From NCBI GenBank assembly GCA_021030905.1, contig JAGFMI010000005.1:558001-622000 (forward strand): DNA of 64,000 nucleotides, given 5' to 3'. The notes under the pieces are model-generated. The model did not search any database, was not told where the DNA came from, and saw only the letters and a list, made by a program, of their open reading frames with translations. This document shows positions 38,401 through 49,861 of this stretch, piece by piece (within the stretch, counting starts at the first letter, position 1; the number at the start of each line of letters is the position of its first letter). The position numbers and the translations under genes are program-made. This DNA is from Pyrenula massariospora (Eukaryota; Ascomycota; Eurotiomycetes; Pyrenulales; Pyrenulaceae).

Positions 38401-39456
38401 GGCATTACCACTGATCCCTCCAGACATGTAGTATCCTGCATTCAAACCTGACAGCCCATTTGAGGGGCCTGGTGAGGAACGCGGACTTGGTCTGCCAGGT
38501 TGAGCTGACGCGGACATTTTGGATGGGTTTCCAAGAGACGGTTCGGCTTCGAAATCACTGTTATTTGCAAAGAAGGATGCAGCTGCGCCTACCTGCCCCA
38601 GAGTGCTTGGTTCAACTGGTGGAGCCGCATCAACGGTGGGTTCATGAAGGTGAGGCTCTGCGCCAACGATTATCGACGGAGCGGCGGGTCTAACTCCTGG
38701 TTGGTCTGCCACCGATTCGCCATGATCGCCATAGTAGTCAGCTGCTAGGCCTGGCGGTCGGTATGGCGCTGTACTCGATTCTGGGAATTGACCTGGAAAT
38801 TGATGAGGAATATGCGGGTCAAAATTCTGGTCGGTCGTAGGGACCATTGGGATCGATGGATGGTGTGAATATTGGCCAAGTTCGGGAGGCGAACCAACAG
38901 CTCTAGACGAGGCCTGGGATCTGCCACTCTCGGACTTTCTCTTTTCTGATTCTCGAACGCTATCCTTCCTCTTAGGGACTTCTTTGCTATCGCGTCGCTT
39001 AGGCTCTTGATCCCTGCCAGAAGAGCGCCTACTTGGTTTGCGTTCGCGACTACTGCTTCGATGACGCCTACTTTTTTCTGACCTGCTATCACGATCTCCG
39101 TCTCGTGCATTCTGTATTCTTGGTCTCGTAAATTCATCATCCATGCTCCCGTTTCTGTACAACTCCGGAGAGTTATAGGCGTTTTGCGCATGCGTATCCG
39201 CCGTCGCGTAACTCGAAGCTACGGATGGCGCAGCGGTCCCAGCAAAAGCGCTTCTTGAGGTAGAGGAATAAGCAGAGGAGACGGGCTGAAAGCCCTCGCG
39301 AGCGCCTTCACGTTTCGATGACTTGCGACCATTTTGTACCGCAGGCGGAGAGTCGGTACGCGAGCGCGCTGCGGATTTGCTGCTCTTCCGTAGATCTGAA
39401 CGAGGTTCGGAGGTCTCTGAGCGGCCAGAAGACCGCCCAGTAAGTGTTTTCCACAT
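23426..39456 (-). CDS. lah: Giant Lah/leashin-like Woronin-body tether protein (also annotated as 'involucrin repeat protein')
   Basis: Two exons (39456-25066 and 24997-23426) with one 68-nt intron (GTAAGC donor, CAACAG acceptor) give about 5320 aa. Exon 1 is one uninterrupted 14.4-kb frame. The N-terminus (MWKTLTGRSS, then Arg/Ser-rich) leads to a conserved Cys-containing patch, GVCKYCFDPRSSPRDAPRRH. It is followed by RKTRKGFFTF and several Ala-rich segments (AAALAAASAH). The middle is low-complexity Ser/Glu/Lys with about 18 degenerate Trp-x-Pro/poly-Lys repeats. The second exon has a long coiled coil (about residues 4820-5005) and a conserved globular end (YDENGDLAQLVYFNAALMNE). In Neurospora and Aspergillus, orthologues tether Woronin bodies to the cell cortex or septal pore. 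That role is inferred here from this architecture. Confidence 0.85.
26490..34310 (-). repeat. Degenerate lysine-rich repeat array inside the Lah-like gene
   Basis: About 18 copies of a loose motif, acidic-(F/L)-S-W-A-P-x-K-K-(S/G)-K-K-(D/E)-K-(R/K)-K, with 100-400 acidic/Ser-rich residues between the outer copies and much closer spacing in the core. Examples are EDFSWAPTKKSKKEKRGKK, NEFSWAPTKKGKKDKRKKK and DNLWPAASKKSKKDKKKKR. Approximate positions are 26530, 27035, 27220, 27410, 27820, 28080, 28290, 28850, 29080, 29315, 29780, 30335, 30470, 30890, 31130, 31600, 32700 and 34285. Copies are densest at 27.0-31.6 kb. Linker sequence is not conserved. Confidence 0.75.
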
Positions 39457-40235
39457 GCTTCAGCTCTTGATCGTAATCAGTGTCCTCCGCAACTGTTTGT
39501 GTTAGTGTGAGGGCATCAGGTGTAACAAGCTCCAGTCGAGGTGTGTGAAGGTTTGCCGCGATTGGGAAGTTCCATGAGCACAGAACTCAACTTGCCGGGT
39601 ACAGGTGAGCCGGCTGAGGATCTTGAGAATGGGAGAATAATTCAAAGGTTCAGGAAGGTTGGCGCAAACGATCGCAGGCGCTGCTTGAGCGCTGATGGTA
39701 ATCGAAGTTTGTTGGGCTCGGCATGATTTCTTGCTCTCCGCCGCCACCGAATATCGCGGCCACTAAAGGTTCGAAAAGGCGGATGGCTGGTCGTGATTGG
39801 AAGAGCCTCATGCAGTGCGCTTGGACAACGCATCCTACTACCGAGTACTACGAAACTTTTCAGCTTTCCATGGGTCGCACACGTGAAGGACATTCTCAAA
39901 ACGCTCTACCAGAGCTCGTTCCACTTCTCCACCATGGCTAATACTTTTCCACGTCGTCGCGCCTTCTATGGCGATGCATATGGCAAGCAGACACATTACG
40001 CTTCCTATCCAAACTATCACAACGATTCGACCTGAGCATCGGCCATTGGAGTATATCTCTTCTCGTTCTCTCAAATCAAGGCCTTCGCCGAGATACAACG
40101 CCTTTTACAACGAGTCAATCAATACCGCGCTACGTCCAAGTCATAATCGTGAATTCAACTTCACATTTCTTCTGCTGAAGGCTTAAGGCAGCAGGGAGAG
40201 CGGAAGTGATTTTGAATGTGAACACCCGTGCGAAT
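39457..40235. other. Intergenic upstream of the Lah-like gene
   Basis: 779 bp. Holds the presumed promoter of the giant gene and the 3' flank of the aminopeptidase. A CACGTG hexamer lies near 39880. No gene was recognised. Confidence 0.45.
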
Positions 40236-42716
40236 TCACTTGCCCTCTGCAGCCGCCGCAAGATCCTTTTCTACCATTCCTCGACAGATAGGATGATAGA
40301 AGTCCCTATTCTTCTCGAATGTATCTTGCGCGATCTTTAAATCCACCTTGGCAAGCGCCCGGTACCTATAAACTCGCACATCCGACGGTCAGCTTATCAC
40401 TATCTTGAAAGGGGGAATCGTAGGCGCTTCGGTGCATGCTAACGGAGCAGTTGAGGGGAAAACAACTCACATAGGCCGTACAAACTTCATCCTCCCGACC
40501 CTCCCCAGCATTTCTCTGGCCCCTTCAATCACCTCACTACCAATCTCTCCAGCTCTTAACCCAAGGTTCAAAAACCGACTTTTAACCTCTACATTCCCAC
40601 TGGAAGCAAACCCGTACTCCGTGCCCATTGCCTTGATCTGATCAGCGCTCAGTGCCTTCTGCATCTCCTCGGGAAAATCTAGGAGCCTCTCAAGGAAAAC
40701 GATATTCTGGTTCGCGCTAAACCCCTGCACGTCTCCCTGCTTTGCCTCGAATCCTTTTTGCTTCCACCGGTTTACCAACCCGTAGACCTGGTCTACCAAT
40801 TCGGTCCCAAAGGCAGGCTTTGGCGGTAGCCCTGGCTTGTAGAACCAAGTATCCCACTCTACCAGATTAAGAGAGGCAGTAGCGTCTTTGTCGTTTTGGA
40901 AGAAAGCGAATAGTGTGGCCTTGAAATCGCTTGTTACCAAGGAGCGACCACGAAATGTCGTGAAATAGTGGGGAATGAAGGCCGAGAATTTAAACGGGGT
41001 CAGGACTGTTTCGAGATGGCGGAGGAGATTGTAGCCCTTTTCGTAGCTGTGACGGTGGTCAGGAGAATTGCCGGAGAATGACGCTTTTCTGAGAAGGAAG
41101 AAATAACAGTGAACGGGGAACACTCACGGTACTGTACTGAAAGCGTCATCAGGATCTTTCTCTTTAAGATCAGGGATCAATTTTGTGAATTCATGATCCG
41201 GACCGTAGAATTCCACGGCGTCTGTAAGAGCTTTCCAGCCGATTATGGCAGAGAGTTCGCCGTGGGCTTCGCCATGTACAGCCTTAATGATAGCTCTGGA
41301 CGGAGACAAGAGACATTAGCTCAAATAGATCGAGTCAGGAAAGTCGAAGCACGTAGGTAGCAGGGGGTAGACAATGTAGGTAGATCCTTTACAACTCACC
41401 TCTCCAAGTAAACAGTCCATCCTTCATTCAGCCAAAAATGCTCCCACGAAGCATTACTAGCTAGGTTCCCGCTCCAACTGTGAGCCAGCTCGTGCGCGAT
41501 GACATCGACGTTGGCACGGTCTCCACTGATTAAGGTAGGAGTCGCGTAAGTGAATATCTAAAAAAATTAGTGTTTTAGATCCTTACTGTCCTTCTCAGGA
41601 TCGGCGGATGGGGGGGAATGACAGTGGAGAAGAAAAAGTACTTTCTACCTACAGGATTCTCCATTCCTCCGTACGGAAAACTTGGTGGAAGAACCAACAC
41701 ATTGTAGTTGCCCCACACATAGGGAAATACAATGCCCTCTGCCGCCTGAATAAACCTTTCCGTATCAGCCTCAAGCTCCCACTTGCAGGCAGCTACCTCC
41801 TCAGGGCCTGTGGCGACGACACTGCGTGGGCCGATTGGTGCCTGGGCAATGTCTCCACTGGCGAGTGCGAACAGGTAGCTCGGAATAGGAACTTTCTGGT
41901 CGAATGAGTAAAGCGTTTTGCCAGTGGGCTCGTTAGAGTATCGGTTACTGGACATAGGAATACCACTAGCGATTACAGGATGGGGAGATGTGATATTGAA
42001 TGTAAAAGGAGATTTTATGTCGGGCGTGTCCTGAAAAGCAATAGGAGATCAGCCGGCAGGTTCGGCCCATTGAACCAGTTCTTAGAAACTATGTGCTCAC
42101 TTGACATGGAAAACAGCTTCGAGCATGAATGGCCTTTTCTTTTGTCAACTTTGGGAGCCTTCCTGGTGGATATCGTTGGATGTACCTGGCATTGAGAGAA
42201 CATATAGGGAAACTTCTTGTTTGATGTTTGCGCAGGCGTCAACCACTGCAGCGCCGTACACTTATCAGTCGTCTGAATGGCGGCATCAATCTCAACATGG
42301 TCCCCCTTCTTTACACCCTGAGCAAGCGGGATCTTGAGCGGACTGCCATACGGCTCAACTCGTTGAGAAACTTCATACTTCGCCGGCTCTCCGTTAACAT
42401 TAATCGAGCTAATATCAAGGAAGCTGGTGTCTAAAACGACTTCTTTTGGCTCGGCGTCCGTTGTCGATTCAAATTTCAGAACAACATTGCCTTTCAAACA
42501 TTTCTTTTCAAACGAAATTTCGAGGTTGGCGGTGGTGTGCACGGTCTTGAACTCAGTGTAATTCGACAGCGTGTTGGGGTCTCTGTTTCTGTCGAGAGCA
42601 GTCGCCATGCCTTGGGCTGGACTAGAATGAAGAAATCTTTGTTGATTAATCCTAATAGATGATCGGCTAAAAGCTGGGAACCTTATCCTAACATGGCGGA
42701 CAAGGCAAGTTGTCAT
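40236..42716 (-). CDS. LAP2: Leukotriene A4 hydrolase / aminopeptidase, M1 family (yeast LAP2 type)
   Basis: Seven exons (42716-42186, 42133-42101, 42030-41653, 41557-41400, 41295-41128, 41046-40471, 40365-40236) give 657 aa. Exon 2 is only 33 nt ([11 protein letters not shown]). The substrate motif GGMENP is at 309-314. The zinc site is HELAH (336-340) with the third ligand E359 in LNEGW, spaced as expected. The C-terminal helical domain, diagnostic of LTA4H, is present ([36 protein letters not shown]). It hydrolyses N-terminal residues of peptides and has epoxide hydrolase activity in related enzymes. The first 36 residues are basic and hydroxylated with no acidic residue. A second ATG (42608, MATALDRN) opens the cytosolic form. 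Confidence 0.94.
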
Positions 42717-43368
42717 TGAATGTTACAATGCGGAGGTTCGTTACCTGGCCAATAAAAAGGGTCAACTCCGCAGTAAAAGCAACGCGAGGTCTTGAACCAG
42801 AAGGAGAAGGTGAGTGGAAGGAATCGAGTTAGGCGTTGTACTTTTGTAAAATGCCGCCTGCACGAATGAAAGAGCAGGATAAAAGTTGGAGCACTCAGTG
42901 CTTCAAGGAGGTCATAAGCTCAGGTAGAGGGGGTAAACATGTGACGACGAGATGTCTACGATGCGGCAATGTAAACGTAAACTGTCTTCGAGAAATTGAT
43001 AAAAGGGTGTCCCAAAGCTCTACAATCGAGACTGACACCCAGCCTCGAATGCTCACGAATCGCGATGCTGTCAAATTTGCACTTCATTGCTTGAACTAAA
43101 TCATCACTTCATTGCGAGTGCGCCCGCACCAAGCAAAAAGCCAAAGCTCCGTCCCAGCTTCTAGCAAGCGCTGATCACAACAGTCATATTTCTCATCGGT
43201 ATCGCGACTCTTCCTATCTATATATACAGCACATCATGATGTACAGGGTATCTCGCTCATCACCTTCTCTTCTATCCCATGTGTATACTATCATCCCGTT
43301 TAATCCAACCAGCACCAAAATTTCCCAGTCCCAAACCCGATAAATTCAAGAAAGTAGAAATCAGAAAA
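42717..43368. other. Intergenic upstream of the aminopeptidase
   Basis: 652 bp. Presumed promoter of the aminopeptidase and 3' flank of the NIPA-like gene. TATATATA lies near 43219 with no matching gene start. Nothing else was recognised. Confidence 0.45.
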
Positions 43369-45833
43369 TCATATAAATGCTCCACCTCCGCCTCCTCCCC
43401 TCGGCCTCTGATTTTCAAACCTTTCTCTCCCTGCCAAATATCTTGCTTCTGAATCACCTCTCCTTCTTCCTGCTCGGTCTTCATCCGGACTGTTTGCCTC
43501 CGGAGGTACAATCTGCACCCTCGGCTGAGGATAGCCGGAAGAGCTCGTCGACGAAGGTGGAGAATGGTCGGACGAGGCTTGCGGTCGAGTCTGGGGCAGT
43601 TGCCTCGTGTCGACCCGGGGAGGGCTCTGCCTCGTCGCAGTTGTGGCTAGTTGAGGGTGGATCGCTGTTCGCGGAGGGGAAGGGATCTGCCAGTCATCAT
43701 CTTCGTCATCTTCTGAATAACTGGGGTCACGGGTGCGGGTAGCGCGGTATGATGAGGTCTTGCTCTCCTTGTCATAATAATGATGCGGATCATGGGAGGA
43801 GGAAGTGGAGGCGGTAGAAGTGGAGTCAGAACGAGCACGGCTAGGATCGATGAGCATAGATTGGGAATCACCCTTAACTAGGCCCAATCTCTCCTCCTCC
43901 GTAGCTGTCTTGAAAGCCTTCTTCTGCTCGTTACTCGACTGCCGTGGAGTATGGGGAGGTCGAGGAGTAGCTTCAGGGTCGTTGTTTCGCGATCGGTGGA
44001 AGACATTTTGGAAGCTGAATTGGCGGCGTGAGGTGTGAGGCGGTTGATTTGGTGTTAAGCTATCGTCACGGGTGGGAGCATACCGATTTCGAGTATCGGA
44101 ATCGGCGAATTCAATGGACCGACTTTCTTTGGAGCCTTCACTATGCTGCTTCTTTACGAGACTTGCGGGAAGCCCGTAGATGTGCTCCTGTGCTTCCTCT
44201 AGACTGCCAGGTCCGTACGGCTCGATTGGAGTGTTCCCATCTCTGCTCCCCGCTTTTGGCGCGTTGACCGTGATCTCGGTAAGAGGGACTGGGTGCATTG
44301 GACTGCTCACATAGGCCGTGTCCTCACTATGGTCAGACCGGGGTGTTTTCCGAAGGCCTGGGGAAAAAGCATTCTGCGCTCTGTGACGGATGTTTTCGAA
44401 AAAGTGAACGGTGTCTCTATCATGATCCTCACTCTGAGGAAGTTCTTCCTCGGTTGGAAAGTGAGACATGCCAAGCGGAGGATGGAGCGTCTTTCTTCTT
44501 TGAACTGGAAACGTTTGTGCTGATCCGATGACAGTTTTTCGTCTTCGAAGGCCGTCCCATTCGACAATTTCGTTCTCTCCAATAGGCTCCATGTCTTGAC
44601 GTTTTTCGTCTCGTAGTCTCTTCGCTTCCTCTTCCTCCATTTTCTGACGCGAGACGGATATCCTCCGAATGATAGCCGCTGTGCCGCGAAGCGCATCTGC
44701 CTTCGGTTCGGATTCGGGTTGCTCTTGCTCGGCAACTTCACGAACTTGGTCAAGGTCGCCCTTGAATACGGCCGCATCGGGAACGTCTTTCGCTGACTTT
44801 GAGAGCTGTAGCAGGACGACACCACTGCAAATCTGGAAGAATCCAAGAACTACAGTGGTGATTGTTACCGCGGTCCCCTTGAACCCTTGGAATAAAATGG
44901 CGGAAGTGACGATAGTGGCACTGGTAAAAAAGACGTAGTAGGTTGGCGTGACAAGCGCGGCGTTAAAAAGATTGAGAGCTTTCTATATTCGCTATTAGAG
45001 GATTACTAGAGCAGTATCGGCAGAAAACTTACGTTAAGAAAGATGATCTCCGTCAACAGTGTGGTGATGACGAAGACCAAGAGGACGTAGAGAAACCACT
45101 GATTGAACTGTGGTTTTCCACTCGCCTGTGCCAGCACAGCGGCTCCTAGACCTTGGGTCGCAACAACACTTAGCCCTCCAATAAGGCTACACACACTCAG
45201 ATAGACAAGCATGTTCTTCTTTCCATATCGAGGTCCTACCCATAACGCGATGAATGCTGATCCGACGATGATTACCCCTGCATAGCTGAGAAAACCTGGC
45301 GCAATAACGAAGTGCTGCATATCTTGGATTGTGTTGACTGAGGATTGTTCAGGCGCATTCAAGACGATGACGACAGATCCAACAATGCAACTGAAGCATC
45401 CAATCTTTCCAACAAAACTGAGTCTCTCTTTAAGGAAGATGGCTGACAAAACTGTGGTGATGACGACTGACAGTGCTCCCAGAGGAGTAACCAGGATGGC
45501 GTCGACGAAGGCATATGCAACGAAATTGCAGATCTCCCCTATAATCATCAATGTCATCCCTGTCCACCACCATGCGTTCTTCAGATATCCGTAACCATCA
45601 CCTGCCTCTTCATTGTACTTGACATTCGCTTTCAGTAAACCCAGCTTCTTCAAAATAAAGCTGACACCTATAAAACAGCCAGATGCTACCGCGAGTGCTA
45701 TGCCAATGAACTTATAGACGGGTGGCCGGCTGTCTTTTGAGTCTTTGGTGTCAGGTTTGCCATTCGTAGTTGAGTTTTCAACTCTGGCGAGGAGTTGGTG
45801 GGAGGCGACGAGGACATGTGCGGCGGTATCCAT
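43369..45833 (-). CDS. NIPA-family (DUF803) Mg2+ transporter with long cytosolic tail
   Basis: Two exons (45833-45033, 44982-43369) with a 50-nt intron give 804 aa. Residues 35-360 hold about nine hydrophobic helices with NIPA landmarks: GIALAVASGCFIGVSFILKK, WWWTGMTLMIIGEICNFVAY, LVTPLGALSVVITTVLSAIF, LNAPE, and after the intron KALNLFNAALVTPTYYVFFT. NIPA proteins move Mg2+ and related divalent cations at plasma or endosomal membranes. The remaining roughly 440 residues are disordered, Ser/Pro/Arg/Asp-rich and end in a Gly run (RPRGGGGGGAFI). That tail is much longer than in animal NIPAs. The intron falls between two helices and phase is kept. Confidence 0.9.
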
Positions 45834-47962
45834 AATGGAGGCTCAGGTATATAAGCTGCCTTTAGTAGTTCCTCAGGAGATGGTTCGCTGGTGTATCTTG
45901 GTTCTAAGGAGCTTGAGACCAGCTCGCTCCAGGAAGCCAACCAAGCGACCGATGAATAGGGCCCCTTTCCGAAGATAGAATATTTACCTATCTGAAGCTG
46001 AAGGCGGCATGTCGGTGGGCAGGTTAGAGTAGGGCGGTACGGTCAACCCTTTGCCCTCGAGTGCTGGAAGGGATATATTCTGCGAGCGTCCTGCGAGTTT
46101 GTAGCCAATGAAGAGATTCGGATGAGAGCGGGTCTCGGTGGATAGAATCGTTAAGGTCAGATCCGAATTCAGTGAGATTCGTCGTATTTGTTCGAGAGTT
46201 GTTCGTAAGGTCCAGATATCAGGAGGTCGTCTTTGCAGGCGCTGCGACAGCCCAGCTCTTTCTCGTCGCTCAACTCGCAACAAATGCAGGAGTTGTGCGA
46301 AAGTTTTGTCCAAATCGGTTCGTCGTGAAGCTCTATAGAATTCAAATTCGAAAAGGAACAGTTGACATGATCATCCGACTTTGCCAATTGTGCAAGCGAA
46401 CACAGAGATCGGCAGGCAGTGTGAAGTGTTTTGGGGAGGGTCGCGGGACGGATCAGCACGGGGCGGCGTCGTGTGTGTGTGTGTGTGGCGGGAAGAAGCC
46501 CCAGCGGGCGCGGGCTGGGCTGGACTCGTCGGCGCCCGCAGCAACCGTGGTTCCCACTTCAGCACTTCCCGTTCCAGCCTTTACTCTCTTGGTGCAAAGT
46601 GCACACGCTACCAGTCCCAGGCAGGGGTTCCCTAACGTGGCATGATGGGAAAGCCGTGGCACTGCAGTGGCAAGGAAGAAACAAAATCAAGATTATCACT
46701 CGCAATGTCAAACGCGGCTTGACTTCTCGATAGATAGCACGGATATGGACGCTGCCTTTTTCTCCCTTCGGCAATGGAGTCGAGGTATCCACCGTCTCGA
46801 AGGATTGGCGACGCGCGGAAGATCTTCGTTTGATCCAGCCTCATGTCTCAACTTTACGTGCAATCGGGACAACTTGTGATCATGAATTGAATACAGCAAA
46901 CCTCTATATACGCAACTGTCTCATTTCCCCACTTTCAAGCGCTTATTCAGTCTGAATAAATCAAAATCCTCACCGACGTATTTTGAGATCTAAAGTTTTT
47001 GAAAGGAGGTCGCTGGCAGCTGGAGCGAGCCTATTTAACCTGTAAGAGAAGCGTCTGATGGGATGACGCCCTTGATGCCTATATCGCGGATTTACTTTCA
47101 GAAGACTCTATCATCATTGTTCATAAACACATCACACGGGTATAGAACTGGATAGCTCTTTTACGATCGCCCAAAGCTCCTCCACCCATTCACGAGCTTC
47201 AAACCCAAACCTAAACCTTCAGTACGTCATCCCACAGCCGCCCGCGACGCCTTCGCGTCCAATCGCACCATTCTCGATTTAGCCCCTTGAAACTATTTCC
47301 ACACACGTTCCACGTTTCCAATTCCCAAGGTATCTTCTTTACATGTGATGCACTCGTTGATTCAAATAAGCCAATGTTGCTCATAATGCTTCACCAATAT
47401 AGTCGATAGTTTGCCAATCAAACCCTTGTAAATATTGTAGGCTTTGCGGCCGTGGGCTCATCCCGCTTAATGACCATCAAATGTAGCGTTCCTCCAGGAC
47501 GCCGTGACTTCGTCTCAGTCACTAGAGCCATTACGGCCGATGTTTCTGGTCAGTCGTTCTGTGATCGCGCATGACCGATATTCGTTCTCCCATTCCGGGG
47601 CGGGTAGGGATCTGGTATAGACTGCATCGTAGCGGTTAGCTATCACCTTTCTTAAGCGCCTGGCTTTAGCCTTCTCCTTGATCATGACGTGGCCCTAAAA
47701 GCTCCGCGGCCGTGTATGCTTTCATGGGAGATCTTGCAATTCCCGCAAATTATCTGTCAATCACGTTCTGGTCACATTCTCGGGGGACTTCTTTGATGAT
47801 GTCCATATTGAGGCTGGCAGATGTCGAAACGTTTGAACCAGCCACCACAGGTCAAGGTATCTGGCACAACGATCACTTTTGGCTCTCCTTCGCGGTTCGT
47901 AAGTTGCTTTTCCAATGTCTATGCTGAGAGTTTACCGGACACCCAACACCAAAGATCTCTGC
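45834..47962. other. Intergenic upstream of the NIPA-like gene
   Basis: About 2.1 kb. Contains a (GT)n microsatellite (46471-46487) in a G/C-rich patch (46430-46560) and otherwise ordinary sequence. Overlapping frames of up to 157 codons occur on both strands at 46.1-46.9 kb but show no family resemblance. I see no gene. Confidence 0.45.
46471..46487. repeat. (GT)n microsatellite
   Basis: 17 bases of perfect alternating GT, immediately followed by GGCGGG. Confidence 0.9.
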
Positions 47963-49861
47963 TTATCGCGCATGATACTCCGGTTTCCTCAACTTATTGA
48001 CTGCTGGCGGCGGGCCATCCAAGTCCGGATAAGGCGGTCGCTGTGTTCTCCTTGGGGAGTGCAGTTTCGACGTATCGTAATCGCTCGAAGCTGATATCGG
48101 CGTCTTTGGCGGCAGTGGCGGCGCCTGATTCCCAAAATCTCCGCTATACCGCGGAGACGAAGCGATGGATTCTTTGGCGCTGTGGCGCGTATCTTCGCCG
48201 CTTATACGGTATGGTACCTCGCCAGAGATCTTTGGAAGGGACGGTTGTCTTAGGGGTTGAAGCGGTTGCGGATATTCGTCCGATGAGACGAGCGTAGATG
48301 TGTCATCAGAATACGGTCCTTGTCGGTATGCGTGTGGTTCCCGGTGATGGGAATGTGGACTTGGAATACCGTGTGGCTGGACATCCTCTGCAGGTAGCTC
48401 AACGGCTGCCAGGTGAGAAGACGGGGCCAAAGGCTTGCTTTCCTCCGGAGGTGGTGGAAGACCCCGATTGTTGAGCCTTCGCTTGTTCCGTTCAATCTTC
48501 GCGATTTTAACTGCCGCATCGTAAACCATCTTCTGCACGTCTCCTTTGTTCAGATATTGGCGGGTGTTGGTGCTAATATCGGCCAGTCGGTTCCATTCAT
48601 TCATACCAAATTCGCCCACGCCAACCTCGACGTTAAGACGGCAGTAATTCTCTTTCGGTACTCCTCTATTTGCAAGATGTTCCTTGAGCATATATTGGTG
48701 CGTCTCCTCGCAGCCTTCAATCTTCGCTATCAAGCGGCGTCGAGCTTCTGCAAAATCCCCAACGCTTCCACCAACAAAGCCTTCCCACCATTCATGTTGC
48801 CTATTGTTGGTCCCAGGGGGTCTCTTGCCTGTGCCAATACTGACAAGCATACCGACTTCTCTTCCTGGCCATTCATTGACGGCTGCCTCATTGAGGATTT
48901 GCGGTGACGGATTGTATTTGCCAGGACCTTCGTCGATGAACATGGATTGTCCTATCTGTATCGGCTTAAAGGCAAGTCCTGTGGCAGCGGTTGCACGACC
49001 TGCTTGCCAGATTGTGCAGTTGAACTCTGGCGGAGGCTCTCTCCGCGAATCGTACGAACGTAAAAGAATTGCGCTTCCGTTTTTAGGGGTGTTCTTGTAA
49101 ACAGCTGTGACGGCTCTGCCACAAAATCAGTCTTGAAGTTTCATGAGGTGTCGGTACGAATAATCTTACGTCTTTGTACGATTCTCCCTCTCGTCATAAA
49201 GCGAAGCATTTGGATTGCCCCACTGCGAACCATATACCGATAGGCGATTAGTTACCGGGCTAGACACTCCCAGACTGGTGCTACTCCGGATACTAGCCGT
49301 CCTCTGTGGACCACGCTGTGTTCCGCTAAAGATACTCGAAGGGCTGATAGGTGCCTCTGCCGCGCCTTCGGCCGTTCCGTCATTTCCTTCGTCTTCGAAG
49401 ATTGTATGCTCTTTCACACATTCTCTGATAGCTTCCTCGAGTTTCGAAGCCTTGAAAAGAGTTGACCGATACGGTATTCCCGCGATCGTCTTATCGGTCT
49501 CGAAAACCTTCTTCGTCATACGAACATAGACTTTCATGCAGGTTTCTATATCCAGTCGCAGTCGACCTAGCATGATGGCTATCAGGCCCCCGGTCCCAGT
49601 CCCCGCGATCAGATCGAAATATTCGGCCGGCTTTGGTATCTCGGCACGGCGCGGCGCTTTCCCTTCGGTCTCGACGTAGGATCGGTACATTAGTTCTTGC
49701 AGGATAATAAGCATAGAGTAACCGCGGACACCGCCTCCATCTGCGAGGCTACGGTCAGCATAGTGCGACGATATGTCTTCGGATAGAGGTTTACCTAGCG
49801 ACAAAATCCGTAACGGAGGGCCTTTCGTAGTATCCTTTCTGCGAAGATTGGAGCTCTCCAT
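47963..49861 (-). CDS. Patatin-like phospholipase-fold protein, nucleophile Ser replaced by Gly
   Basis: Three exons (49861-49795, 49740-49170, 49115-47963) give 596 aa; both introns are 54 nt. The first splice forms the oxyanion motif RILSLDGGGVRGYSML (DGGGxRG, residues 23-29). The expected GTSTGG elbow reads GTGTGG (69-74): residue 71, normally the catalytic Ser, is encoded GGG at 49595-49597. The second catalytic element, the Asp in FIDEGPGKYNP, is kept. So is the downstream VGMLVSIGTGKRPP. The C-terminal 200 residues are Pro/Ser/His-rich and disordered. Canonical patatins hydrolyse acyl lipids; this one is predicted to be inactive or to use another mechanism. It may act as a lipid-binding or regulatory pseudoenzyme. 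Confidence 0.87.

Noticed and set aside
46172-46899. Overlapping frames on both strands
   Set aside because: They overlap one another in a G/C-rich, microsatellite-bearing region and show no protein family features.
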